A stretch of DNA of 64,000 nucleotides from Plumapathes pennacea (Eukaryota > Cnidaria > Anthozoa > Antipatharia > Myriopathidae). A program made the translations under genes and the position numbers. Below, piece by piece: positions 53,974 through 64,000 of the stretch. The notes beneath the pieces were generated by a model. It did no database searches, had not been told where the DNA came from, and was given only the letters and a program-made list of their open reading frames with translations. The DNA lies in the NCBI GenBank assembly GCA_964036295.1, contig OZ038462.1, positions 40,467,680-40,531,679 of the forward strand. Reading direction: 5' to 3'. The stretch's first letter is position 1. The number at the start of each line of letters is the position of its first letter.

Positions 53974-56900
53974 TTAGTTTGTGCTTTGCGCCTTGTTTTC
54001 CTTGTTGAACTTGCTTAATCGTTGCCTGTGCCGCCTTGACCAATACTGGAGAATCTGTCTTTCACTTAATGAATTGTCAGGCCCCACTTCAGCATGTCTT
54101 TTCATTTCAGCCTGACACATGGCTGCAGTGTACCGGGCAGATTTTGATTTTGTCCCAGAGTCATAACACCTGTCCATGACCTCTTTTTGTACATGAGAAA
54201 ATCGAGTATGTTGATTTTTTGGTCTGTGGATCTTTCTGGCCATCCCTTTCAAGTTACTAGTGATTTCTTGCTGTTTGTCCACCAAAGTAGTGTTTCCATT
54301 CTTAGATTTACACACAGTATTTGCACAAGTAATTCTTGACACAGCCTCTGTTATTTTTTGAGGAGCCACATCCTTTGGTGCACAAGCCAGATACATTCTC
54401 TCACACTCTCTGCTGTCTTTGTGCCGTTGCATATTTCCTTTCCTCAAGAAAGATTTTCCACATTGCTCACAGGTAGAAAGTTTTGAAGGGCTCTCAAAGT
54501 TCTGCTCTTTGCATGCTTTAGAATTTTTGTTGGTCATTTGGCATTTTTTCCCTTCCTTTGGTTCCTGGGAAATTAGAGGTTGGGTTTGTTTAGCTGTGTG
54601 TGTGTCAAAATTAGACAAACTCCCTGTTGATGTTGCTGGTGCCTGCAGGAGTTTCTCCAGTTTTTTCGGTGGATAGAGTATTCCATCACCCAAGCGCGTT
54701 TGTTCACGAGCCCGTATCCCACTGCAGCAACCTCCCTCTTTGCCACACAAGTATTCAAAGTCAGAGTAGGTTGTAATACCAAGCAAAGTCTTTGCTGGTT
54801 TTGGTTCTTTTTCCCTGTCGATGAATACCTGATAAACATGAGTCCCTCTGAGTCGTCCTTGAGTGCCTGCAATAATGTCTTCACTGCTTTCAACGTTGTG
54901 TCCTTTGTGCCTGTAAGACCTCAGGGAAAATTTCAGTGTTGCATAATGTGAATCAAGCTTTGTTTTACCCTTTTGTGGCTCAAAGTTGGAAAAGTTGTCC
55001 AGCTGAATGTCAGTTACTGATTTGAAGGAGGCAAGCCATATCACCAAGGAAGTGTTCTTATAATGTGGACCATTGTCTGACCAAAGTTTCATGTTTGTTA
55101 TTTCTGGATGGAGTGATTTGAAATTAGTTGTAGCTTCCTCCAGGCAGCTGGCTGAGAAAAACCAGTTTTGAGTGTCATCTGAATCAGAAAATGTATCATG
55201 AAATTCGGTGATGAGTTTTCCATCTTCGGTCTTAAACATAAACATTACTCCATGGAGAGAAACACCCTTTTTTCCATACCACTCTCGTTGTGGCTCATAG
55301 AGCTTTTGAAACATCAGTTTCATCATAAAGTCACTGACAGCAATTACTTCTCCAGGCTTCAGAAGATTTATGTCTTCAAGAAATTTGTCTCTTTGAAATT
55401 TACCCCTTATTAGGTGTCCAACATATGCATTTAACTTCTGCTCGATTTCTTCAAGTTTTTGGTGAAGTTCTTTTTTGTTTTCATTTGTGCAATTTAGTTT
55501 GGTGATGCTTGCTTTTATGTCCTCGAATACTGTGATCCGTTCCATACAATTCATGCACTCCATGGAATGGCTTTCTTCGTCGTGATCACATTTCCCTCCC
55601 AACTGCCAAGTCATGCAGTGGCTTGCACATGTATCATTCATCCTGAGATTTCTTTGAAAATCCGAAAGAAGATAACCTTTCAAGGCTTTAAGTCTGGTTT
55701 TTATATCGGTGTATGGGCTTTCTGTGGTATTATTTTCATTCCAATGGAGTTCCATTTGCTCAACAAGAGCTGACAAGTTTTGGAAGTTTTCAGCACCATA
55801 TTCACTACAAATGTTACACAAGCCTGCCAATTCTGTTAATTCTTTAAAGTTGCCTGCCTCGAGACCTTGATAAAACATTGATTGACTGATGACCCGTCTT
55901 CCATTTTTGTTTGCCTCTTGACGGTACATGTGATACAGCTTCGCCTTATTATGTTTTAACCATAACACAGGCTGTGTTCCACCCCCCATTAGGTCACTCA
56001 ACCAGGACTTCTTTTTGCCTTCACAGGATGCATTCCTATAGGATGATCGTTCTACACAATCAGAATTGTGGATGAAGTCTAGAAGAAATGCTATATCTTC
56101 CACTGGGATATAAAATTGCCTTGCAGATCTTGGCTGTTTGGAAGGTTTTTGGAGGCCAGAGCCAAACAGATGGAAGTGCTTTCTTGCTTCTGTAATTTCA
56201 TAATCTGTGCAAGTTAGCTCTTGCCCTTGTCTTCCAATGTAGTGAAACTTTTTCTTAAGTTGGGCATTATTCAAGGTGTTTGCCACACAGCTCAGTATCC
56301 GTAGTCTCTCAGCTGTATTTGCAGCTCTTGAATAGGAGAGTGCCATACCATATACAAAGTTTTCATTTGTGCTCTGGGTGGGCTAAGGAATAATGTGGTG
56401 TGTAGGGTGTGAAAATACTGTATGCAGTATCATTATTTTATTATTCTACTACTGTATATGGCCTGAATAAAAGGAGAGTGGAGCAAGATTTTAAAGATGT
56501 CAATAATATTGTATACTGTCGTTATACTGTCATTATAGTGTCTAACATTGCTGACTTTTATTTGCATATAAATGTACATAAAGTTCAATTGACAGACCCA
56601 AAACAGATAATCCAGGGGTAATTATTTTATTAGCTCAAAGTATTCAATATTATTTTTGTCGTTTCAATAAACCTATTGTTTTGTTTTGCCAGTGTACCAT
56701 CAAACTTGGCATATTATTTTTCTATTTTCCACAAGACCATAGTTTTCTGAGACAGGGGGGGGGGGGGGGGGGTCCATATTTGGCTGCAGAAAAATAAGTG
56801 ACCTACCTGCTCTTCCTCCTTCATTATGTCTGCCAATAACTGCTTCCCACAATTCCCACTTATTTCATCCAGAGTTTCATTTAGAATGGCCTCAGCCTTT

Positions 56901-57361
56901 GTTTTGATCTTTGCTTGGGTTCGCTTACTTGCTTTATTGTAGGGTGTTGGGGGCCTTCCTTGTTTAGGAATTCGATTATCTTCAGGGTGGACTACAGGCC
57001 TGTCTTGGGAAGATGGGGTTGCAGAGATGGTTGAAGTGCAGACCGGTGTTGCTGTAACCAGTTCAGATGCAGCCTTGTGGATTTTGGCATAGCATGCTTT
57101 GCAGCATTTCATTTCACGGACTGTTCCGAATTTATTGTCCACAAGAGACTGTAGTTTGGCTTCCAGAGTTTGGTATCTCAATGGCAGGCTTCTCATGCTA
57201 CATTTTCTCTTGGGTGTTGTGCAGCCAAGAACTTTGCATCCCTCTTCCCACTTCTGACGTACGGAGCAACTTATGCATAACCTGTGCTTGTTGTCTTGTC
57301 TGGCCGGTCTGGAGTTCGCACTTAAAACGTTTCGCTCACAGCTAGCACAAACTACGTCCAT
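53974..57361 (-). CDS. 984-aa zinc-binding, DDE-transposase-like protein
   Basis: Two exons: 57361-56807 (ATG to GAGCAG|GTAGGT, 185 codons) and 56373-53974 (acceptor CCACCCAG, phase 0), stop TAG at 53974. Exon 1 has paired CxxC motifs (residues 5-8 and 29-32) and further Cys pairs, a probable zinc-binding N-terminus. A central core resembles an RNase-H-type transposase: Asp ~533 in IAVSDFMMKL, Asp ~618 in KLWSDNGPHYKN, and an acidic pair ~650-659 in FEPQKGKTKLDSHYATLK. A C2HC finger follows (CEQCGKSFLRKGNMQRHKDS, ~820-843), then a basic tail. The frame is fully open for 2.9 kb, so it is either a recently active transposon gene or a domesticated one. I found no flanking TIRs. The DDE reading is inferred from motif spacing; the superfamily is unknown to me. 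Confidence 0.7.
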
Positions 57362-58097
57362 GCTGGCAGACTACGAGCCACGACCGGAAAGATGCGAGTA
57401 ATTTAAAACTCGTAGAAAAACGATTTGAAAAACTTTTTTAAACGTATAGTGCTGCTGGACTTTAAATTTAAAAGTACTACGAACTGTTTACATTTTACGA
57501 TGCGCGCTCGCCCATTTTGGCGCGCACTTTTGGCGCCTAAACTTGCGCGGTAACGCACCATCGATCGGGAAGAAAACACTGACACGAGCAATTCGTTAGT
57601 TTGTTTTTATTGTTTTCACATAATAATTCTGCTATGCCGGCAAATGTGTTTATATGCTCATTGTCTAGCCGCAAAGAAATAATTCAAATCACAAGAAACA
57701 ACATCGTTTAGATACGGTATATGTATGAAGTACGAAAGTGCTGCATTTAAAATTGGCGACACTGGCCGTTCATCGAATTCACTGCGTTTGGAATATCATT
57801 TCATGATCCGATTTTTGATCGTACAACGCGTGCTGCTACCTGATTACTTTATACAACGGAAGCTGGATCTCATTTCTTGAAAAAGGTACGTAAACGACAC
57901 TAAACTCTGTCACTTTTCTTCAAAGATGCTCCCATCCGCCATCTTGAAATGCAAAAGTTCCAGTGATTACTCGCGCAATGCTTACTGGGATATTGTTTCT
58001 CGAATTGAGCTCTGTTGCTCGAGTCGAAAATGGAATGCCTCTTAATATCTTTTACTGTCAATATATATATATAAATTATATATATATATATATAATT

Positions 58098-58133
<36 letters not shown>

Positions 58134-58169
58134 TATTACCAATATTATTTTATACATTACATTTGATAG
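57362..58169. other. Upstream region and (TA)n tract
   Basis: No supported gene. It should contain the promoter of the 984-aa gene and, to the right, 5' sequence of the coiled-coil gene. A 39-codon ORF at 57927 (MLPSAILKCKSSSDY) could be a first exon, but no good donor follows. Confidence 0.4.
58060..58130. repeat. (TA)n microsatellite
   Basis: Three blocks of TA repeats separated by AAATTA and ATTTACA. The longest is about 15 units. Strongly self-complementary. Confidence 0.9.
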
Positions 58170-59649
58170 GGAGATCTAAAGGAGGAGAGTATCCAGAAGG
58201 TGTATGCAGAGCTGAGACAGATAAGCAAGAAACTTCAGGTACATTACATTATGGTCAGTACTTGAAGGACAACTAATTAGCCATTTTGTGCAAAATGAAT
58301 CAAATTGAAAAAATAACCTGTCACAAGAAAGTGCACATCCACATTAGTAAGTATTGTATTCCATAGGCCTATCCAAAACTGCATGGCAAGCTTTTATAAA
58401 TCAGAAAAATAAGACACTTTACTATTCCATACATACTAAAGAATCAAGTTTCTTGTTTTAACGATCTGTAAAAGCTTGCCATTCAGTTTCTGATAAACCA
58501 ATCGTACTGATACTTCGAAATAGTCATTACCAAATGTCTAGTAATTGTCCCTTATAAATATGAAAGCGGACAGCAATATTTCAGTATTTTCTTTATGTAA
58601 AATAATGTTGGTCACATTACATTTTCCTAATCGGCCTAATTAATCTTTTTTCCCATTTACAGAGAGAAAATGTATTGCTGCAAGAACGGGAGCAAAAGTT
58701 GAAAGAACGCGAGAAGGCACTCCGCGATGCTGACAAGCTTGGGGAAACAACTCAAATTGTAATAGACAGGCTCATAGATGAAGAGGTGGAGAGAAAAAGC
58801 CAGGAAATTATTGAGGTGGGACATCTGCCGAATATTGTCAAACTTATGTGCCATTTACTTGACACGTTTGGTATATATTTCATTGTCTCAAACTCTGAAT
58901 AGTTAGAACACAGCATTTAGGTCTGGTCGTTTATCATGTAGCCCCTGTATAGTAACTCTTTTGTCTCTTTGGTAGCACTATGAATCAAGAATTGCTGGAC
59001 TTGAGGAGGATGTGAAAAAGAAAACAAGAGACCTGAAGAGAATGAAGGCTTCGTTCGACACCATCAAGACAGCAAACGACTCTTTGAAGAAACAGGTGTG
59101 AAAATCAGAAAATTGATAACATTCAGGACTCGGGAAGATTTCATCTGCGTCACTAGCTAAGGACTAGTAGGTAGTGCAAGTATGGTATCCCGTCCTAAAG
59201 AACTCTAGCCATAAACACGACACTTCTCGTTGTCGTGATCAACTGCAGATGCCGTTCTTTTGGTGTCTATCGCGTAACTTGCCTAGAATTTGATTTGTCA
59301 TTTGGTGCGACTTACAGAAACTGAATTGATGTTTTGATATGCATAATAATACTTTTGGTGCATGGAAAGTCGGACTGAATTCTAAAGGAAAACTTTTCGC
59401 CAAGCAAGAATGTGCGAGCTTTTCCGTGGTAAACATTATGAGTAAGCGACATGTTACTGTTAATATAGCTCAATTGCCGTGCTGATATGTGTCGAGAACA
59501 TACTTCAGTGAAGTCAACAAGCTAAGGAATCTATGATGCTAGTAAAAATTTTATATATGTTGCCACTACAGCTAGCAGATGTTCAAGAACAGAACCGCAG
59601 ACTGGAAACACAAGCCATCAGTGTGCAACACAGGCTAGCTAACCTCCAG
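58170..59649 (+). CDS. Coiled-coil protein, four internal exons (partial; CCDC138-like?)
   Basis: Exons 58170-58238, 58663-58815, 58976-59095 and 59572-59649 each have AG/GT borders and a length divisible by three, and join in phase 0 to 140 residues. The sequence is an unbroken heptad-rich coiled coil: KVYAELRQISKKLQ, REKALRDADKL, HYESRIAGLEEDVKKKTRDL, MKASFDTIKTANDSLKKQ, VQEQNRRLETQ. The SFDT.K..NDSLKKQL..V..QNR segment reminds me of CCDC138, a centrosome-associated protein, but this is from memory. The first and last exons are missing; the 3' part may lie beyond the recombinase at 61-63 kb and past the window. Confidence 0.72.
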
Positions 59650-59898
59650 GTAATGAGTGCGGGCTTATCTGTTTATACTTAACTGTACTGGTTCACTATA
59701 GGAAATTACCATCGCAGTCACCACTACAACTTCTACTACTTCTGCTACACCACTACTACTACTACTAGCATAGTTATCGGTCATTTGGCACACTTTTCGG
59801 TTAAAGTTATAATACGCATTGCTTCATCAAATGCACAGCAGTTGGCACGAAACTTAAGGGGTATTGGGAGAAACTTTAGCTGAACAGGTGGGTAAGGT

Positions 59899-60470
59899 AT
59901 GGTAAAGATTTGCAACATCCCTGAAGAAATGGAGCATTTCTCCCGGAGGCTGTGTTTTCGGTCGGGAAACTTTGAAGCGGTCTACCACGTTACCATGGCA
60001 ACGGATCTCAAAGCCATGCGCAGGAAAAATAGAACTTGGATAGGGCTATGCTCTGACGAAGTACGAATAGTTAGCCTTGGAATGGGAAAGAGCGGCGCAG
60101 TTAAGAAGTTCAGGGCCAGTTAACATCATACTGAAACATGGTCGATCATTTCCCGAATTTAGTGTAAAAATAGGCAACTCAAATAACTCCCCAACGAATA
60201 GACCAAATGAAACCATTTTACTCATGATATGTTGGGCTGCCAAGGCAGACGTGATGGTGTGTTCGAGTGTGCAATCGATTACGTAATAGCCAAGATCTAC
60301 GATTTTTCTGCGATAACGGTCCAAACGACCGGTGCTTTTCCCACCACAATGCAATGGTGATCCAAAACTGTATGCAAGCACCACAGAAAATTGGACCAGA
60401 ACTATTAAACAGTTTAGTTGAAGCTATCAAGAGCATGAATGTTCCATTCCTTACATGATTTAGTTTTACA
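59899..60470 (+). pseudogene. Frameshifted coding relic
   Basis: Three frames are open in succession without overlap: 59899-60123 (NIPEEMEHFSRRLCFRSGNF.., RKNRTWIGLCSDEVRIVSL), 60100-60286 (VNIILKHGRSFPEFSVKIGN..) and 60290-60458 (FFCDNGPNDRCFSHHNA.., ending SMNVPFLT and TGA). Each reads as protein-like rather than random. This suggests one ORF of about 185 codons broken by two frameshifts, or short introns. It sits downstream of the coiled-coil exons in the same direction but does not look like coiled coil. I do not recognise it; a transposon gene is a guess. Confidence 0.4.
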
Positions 60471-60870
60471 ATGAGCCGTGGGAATTTTTTAAACTTCGGC
60501 GCTCTGAGATTGCGCTATTATGAACACTGAGCACTGGAAAAATACCAAATGATCACAGTCGATGGTGTCTAATATTCTCTTTATCACATTGATGTGGGAG
60601 TTTGAATACTAGAGTTTTGAATTCCAAATGGACAAAAAACCTTATAACTCAGATACTACTGACCGGTCTTATTCCCGCAAAAGTAAAATAATTTCGTCAT
60701 TCATCCCATTTCATGGTAGATCTTTGTAAAAAGGTCTGTTTTAATAGGCCCTCGGGTTTGCCCGACCATATAAACGAAAGAATAAGAATTTAGCGCTTCA
60801 GTCTGTTTAATAAGTGACAATTAGATAAGAAAATCACAGTGCCGGTTTCACTACACAATCATCTTCATAA

Positions 60871-61032
60871 TACAATGGAATCCCGATAACTCGAACCTTC
60901 TAATCAAGGGAAACGAAAATTGGTTTGAGTTATCGGGAGTTATTGGGGGTAAAATTACAGTGTTAACAGGCGAAGGGGAAACGGCTTTTGGTTCGAGTTG
61001 TCGAGGGTTCGAGATATCGGGATTCCACTGTA
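60871..61032. repeat. 162-bp Tc1/mariner-type MITE
   Basis: TIRs of ~28 bp: CAATGGAATCCCGATAACTC on the left and, inverted, GATATCGGGATTCCACTG on the right, bounded by TA at 60871-60872 and 61031-61032. Related to 15118-15225. Confidence 0.85.
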
Positions 61033-61354
61033 AGTTCTCTTTAACAAATAACGAGTTGAACATCAAAACGCCTTCATCAACAAAAGCACGTGCATTCATT
61101 ATATGTATCCTACGTATTTATAATGTTCATAAACGTGTTCAGACTAAACATGTTCGTCATCAGAATCATATCAGGCTAGTAACAGCCTCAAACATGCTCG
61201 TAATGAGAGTCAGTATGATCATCATCAGCATCAAGACTTCATGATCATGTTCATCAATTGTGTTTATATCCGTGTTCATAATCAAACTCAAATGTGTTAA
61301 CAGTGTTCGTAGGCACAGCATTAATCAGACTCGAAGATGCACATAACGTCTTTC
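61033..61354. other. 3' flank of the recombinase gene
   Basis: Contains loosely repeated TGTTCATAA/TGTTCGT and CATCAG motifs. No gene seen. Confidence 0.4.
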
Positions 61355-63287
61355 TCATTTGTTACGCTGCATCTGATAGTTCCTTCGCATGTGCTTAACC
61401 TTTTGGTAGGCCCTCTCTGCGCCTTCTGCCTCAACCATGTCGTGAGTATCTGGATTGATGCGGAGTTTTCTGATGATAGATGCCCTTGTGGGTACCGTTG
61501 CCCCGGTTATCTCAGATTGGCAAACAGACCTTATTTTCTCTGTGTTTGCCCTTGACCAGTGTCGCCGTCTCGAGCCCCAGCTGGCAGTCTCAGATGGCGG
61601 AATGACGTTAGAAAACCCAGAGAGCAGCGTTACCTCGTCGTCATCTTGAGATTCCAAGGAGGCTCTCTTCTTATGGTCATCCATTGGCTGGGGTCCCTTC
61701 ACATCAGACTCCATGCCCTGCTGTTGATCTTTAGGTTTCTTCTTCGTGGAGGAACACTCATCCACGTCAAGGAGAGTAGCTACAGTATCGTGCGCTTCTG
61801 ACGCTGCCTTTATCTTGTTTACCAGGTTGTACCACCTGTCAGCGGTGCTCCGGCTGTGGCCCATCTTGCTCGCCAGGCTGTTCTTCTCTGGCGAGCTTAG
61901 ACCTCTGGTATTGGTCACGACAAAGTGCCGTAACATGCTTGAGCAAAACGCTGACAGACTTTCCTCTCTCAGGCAACCTGTACATACAGCAAACTGTTTT
62001 AGGGCGTGGTGCACATGCGAGTTGGTATACGGCGATCCAGTTGAATTGAGGAACATTGCATCTGTCTTGACAGTACCATTTTGTGCCAAGAGTGGGCGAA
62101 AATGATGGATGTACTTGCCTATCATCAGCTTAAGGTCGTTGGAGAAGTTGAGAATTAGTCCTCCTCTGGTTCTGGTTGTCTTCTGGTTAGAGATGTGGAC
62201 GGTCCACTTGTCATCCACCATCCGGCCATTCTCGAAGGTGCTTAGGGTAATCTCGGCCACTGGGCCAGCCCTACTGGCATTCTCCATGTTGATGTTGTAG
62301 ATTAAGAGGTTACGGACTGCAACCGCGTCCTCTGTGGTCAGCTTGTAGCGTCGTGGGTGCATGAGCATCTGTCTCATTTTCTGCACATGCTCTGAGGACT
62401 GGATGTTTTTCATTTCCTCTTTCGCTGGAAGATTTTTCTCGGCCTCCCATTCCACCTCAGCTCGTTGCTGTGCTATCGTTTTCCCCCACGCTTCTCTCCA
62501 GTTACTCTGGGCGTCTCTGAGATCTTCTAAAGCTTCCCTCTTCTCTGAGGACAGTGATTGGCGCATAGATTTCACGGCAAAGGACAGAAAACGCTGTAAG
62601 CTCGTAGAGTAGCAAGAGAGCGTTTTGCTGCAGTACCCCTGTGATCGGTCTTGTTTTCGCAGCTCTAGCTGGCGCTTGAAGAACTGCTTATAAACAAGGT
62701 CCTTGTTGAGGAATACATCCAGGTCTCGCGCGTCGGGGTCTACAGCCTTGGCGATGGTCGCCACATGATGGCACATTTGGCGAATCATGGCTGGTGTTTT
62801 TTGGTGCCATCTGGGGTGGCAAGGTGTAAATTCCACCCTCTTAGCAATACCTGAAAAGCAGACGTCGCTGTGCATGTGCCTTGGCTTCTGGCGCTTGTTC
62901 TTGTCCTGCTGTGGCTGTATGGGGGCGCACCTCTGCAGCCTCCCGGTCAGCTGATCGTTCTGCTGTTAGTGGAGCAGCAATCTCTTTCCTGGTTGCTGTA
63001 AGGGGACGTTCTGGTTGTACCGAATTGTCACTGTCCTGTTCCTTTTCCTGGTCTTGTTCTTCATCTTCTGGTCCAACAACTTGTAGAAGTTTATTTGCAT
63101 ACTGGCGCAAAAGAGACCTGGCGGAGCGCTCGTCATTCATACCCTTTGGTAGAAATGCCAAGTGTTTGCCAACACGGCAAAAGTGGTGGCTCTGGAGGGT
63201 TGACGTCAAGAAGGCAGCTCGCTGAGACAAATGTGGTTGCTTATCATCAGTGAGAACTTGCTCTATCAGCAACTCAATTGCTTGAGC
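61355..63287 (-). pseudogene. Crypton-like tyrosine recombinase with a probable frameshift
   Basis: Two overlapping minus-strand frames. The first is open from 63287 to 62841 (first ATG 63140): SARSLLRQYANKLLQVVG, an acidic linker and KAHAQRRLL. The second, 62875-61355, gives about 506 codons. They join sensibly if one base is out of place in the TTTT run near 62850; no intron fits there. The second part holds a tyrosine-recombinase core: an N-terminal SAM-like helical region, Arg ~202 in NASRAGPVAEITL, SSMLRHFVVTNTRG with Arg ~316 and a following His, GHSRSTADRWYNL with His ~340 and the candidate nucleophile Tyr ~349, then an acidic linker and a basic C-terminus. Animal genomes have Cryptons, and genes derived from them, of this type. 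No start ATG precedes 63140, so an upstream exon may exist. Confidence 0.72.
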
Positions 63288-63530
63288 CAACCATTAAACT
63301 TTTTGTGCCGCTAGAAAAATATGCACGTAAAATTTGCACGCGAAACTAATAAGTATTTTTTTATTTTTCACTTCTTTTTGGCTGACTTTTACTCTTTCTG
63401 ATATAAATCAAGGAACTACAAAAAGTCTGGTTCACATTCGATAGGCAGTTTTTGCGTTTCTAGCGGACAAATAAACAAACACACTCCAGATATTTATTGA
63501 TTACACTTGGCAGCCTGTGCTATAGTCCAC

Positions 63531-64000
63531 CCATTTGTGCAGAAAATGCGCACTTTTGACCAAACCTCAGATCCTCTAAATCTTTCAGCAAACCTTACTG
63601 GGAGTATAGCGAAGGTGACAATGTAACATTTGACCATATAAATGAAGCCGCCCTTGAGAGATTAGCACAAATCAACGGTTAACAGATCAAAGTTTTCAAA
63701 CAAAGGCCATACGATAGCTCGTTTCTGTGCTATATCTTTGTAACTTATTTAGCAAAATAGGGCAAATGTGTTGCAAAACGTCCCATTTTAGTCCCAAGAA
63801 GCTCGCCTGACAGTTTCAAGGGATTCTAAAATTTGAGAAAAATGCCAGTGCTATACTGAGTCCACGGCATTTCTGAAGAAAATGTACACTTTTTGCCAAA
63901 CTTCAAAATGCTTTGAAACTCTCAAGACATTTCTCAATGAATAGAACAGGTTGTATTCCTACGTTTGACCATAATAATGCGTGGGTTCTCAAGAAATACA
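63531..64000. repeat. ~338-bp direct tandem repeat running off the window
   Basis: Unit 1 starts CATTTGTGCAGAAAATGCGC (63531) and unit 2 CATTTCTGAAGAAAATGTAC (63869). Both continue through TTTTG.CCAAAC.TCA.A and end near CATTTGACCATA / CGTTTGACCATAATAA. The rest of 63288-63530 has no recognised feature. Confidence 0.65.

Noticed and set aside
54419..55773. Plus-strand ORFs inside the 984-aa gene
   Set aside because: Antisense shadows of a long open minus-strand frame with zinc-finger and acidic-core motifs.
53400..57800. Possible TIRs around the 984-aa gene (TTACCGCG near 53528, CGCGGTAA near 57547)
   Set aside because: Only eight bases match and the flanks do not continue, so chance is sufficient.
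57900..58166. ORFs with alternating Ile/Tyr on both strands
   Set aside because: Translation of the (TA)n microsatellite.
61455..62612. Plus-strand ORFs across the recombinase
   Set aside because: Antisense shadows of the tyrosine-recombinase frame.

Overview
The window is eukaryotic nuclear DNA, most likely from an anthozoan cnidarian (a stony coral or relative). I infer this from gene style rather than any search: short phase-consistent exons with GT/AG borders, animal orthologues (TMEM33, L-lactate dehydrogenase, POLDIP3/SKAR), and a dense load of DNA transposons, fold-back MITEs and a decayed non-LTR retrotransposon. I saw no bacterial or viral operon layout, no tRNA or rRNA, and no CRISPR array.

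Layout. 0.3-1.8 kb: 3' exons of an unidentified plus-strand gene. 2.5-10.9 kb: a minus-strand gene for a membrane-anchored, tyrosine-rich SH2 adaptor. Its second intron holds a complete 5,412-bp DNA transposon (4261-9672) with ~350-bp terminal inverted repeats and a 6-bp target duplication. The transposon carries two intact, convergent, spliced genes: a 412-aa DDE integrase and a 444-aa alpha-kinase. 10.9-12.4 kb: a divergent POLDIP3/SKAR-like gene. 14.5-19.3 kb: a complete nine-exon TMEM33 gene (minus).

19.3-43 kb is gene-poor and repeat-built. It holds two sets of segmental duplications, tandem repeats, a 225-bp palindrome, a LINE relic, a dead glycosyltransferase exon, and a 1.2-kb Mutator-like element (38899-40101) that has captured part of a RecQ helicase. 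43.6-50.8 kb: a complete eight-exon L-lactate dehydrogenase gene (minus) whose introns are full of repeats. 53-57.4 kb: a two-exon, 984-aa zinc-binding transposase-like gene (minus) and a small plus-strand ORF. 58.2-59.6 kb: four in-phase exons of a coiled-coil protein (plus). 59.9-60.5 kb: a frameshifted coding relic. 61.4-63.3 kb: a Crypton-like tyrosine recombinase with one probable frameshift. 63.5 kb to the end: tandem repeat units.

The host genes are housekeeping genes (ER/nuclear-envelope protein, glycolysis, mRNA export factor) plus one signalling adaptor. The most novel item is the transposon at 4261-9672, in which a DDE integrase and an alpha-kinase travel together between intact inverted repeats.
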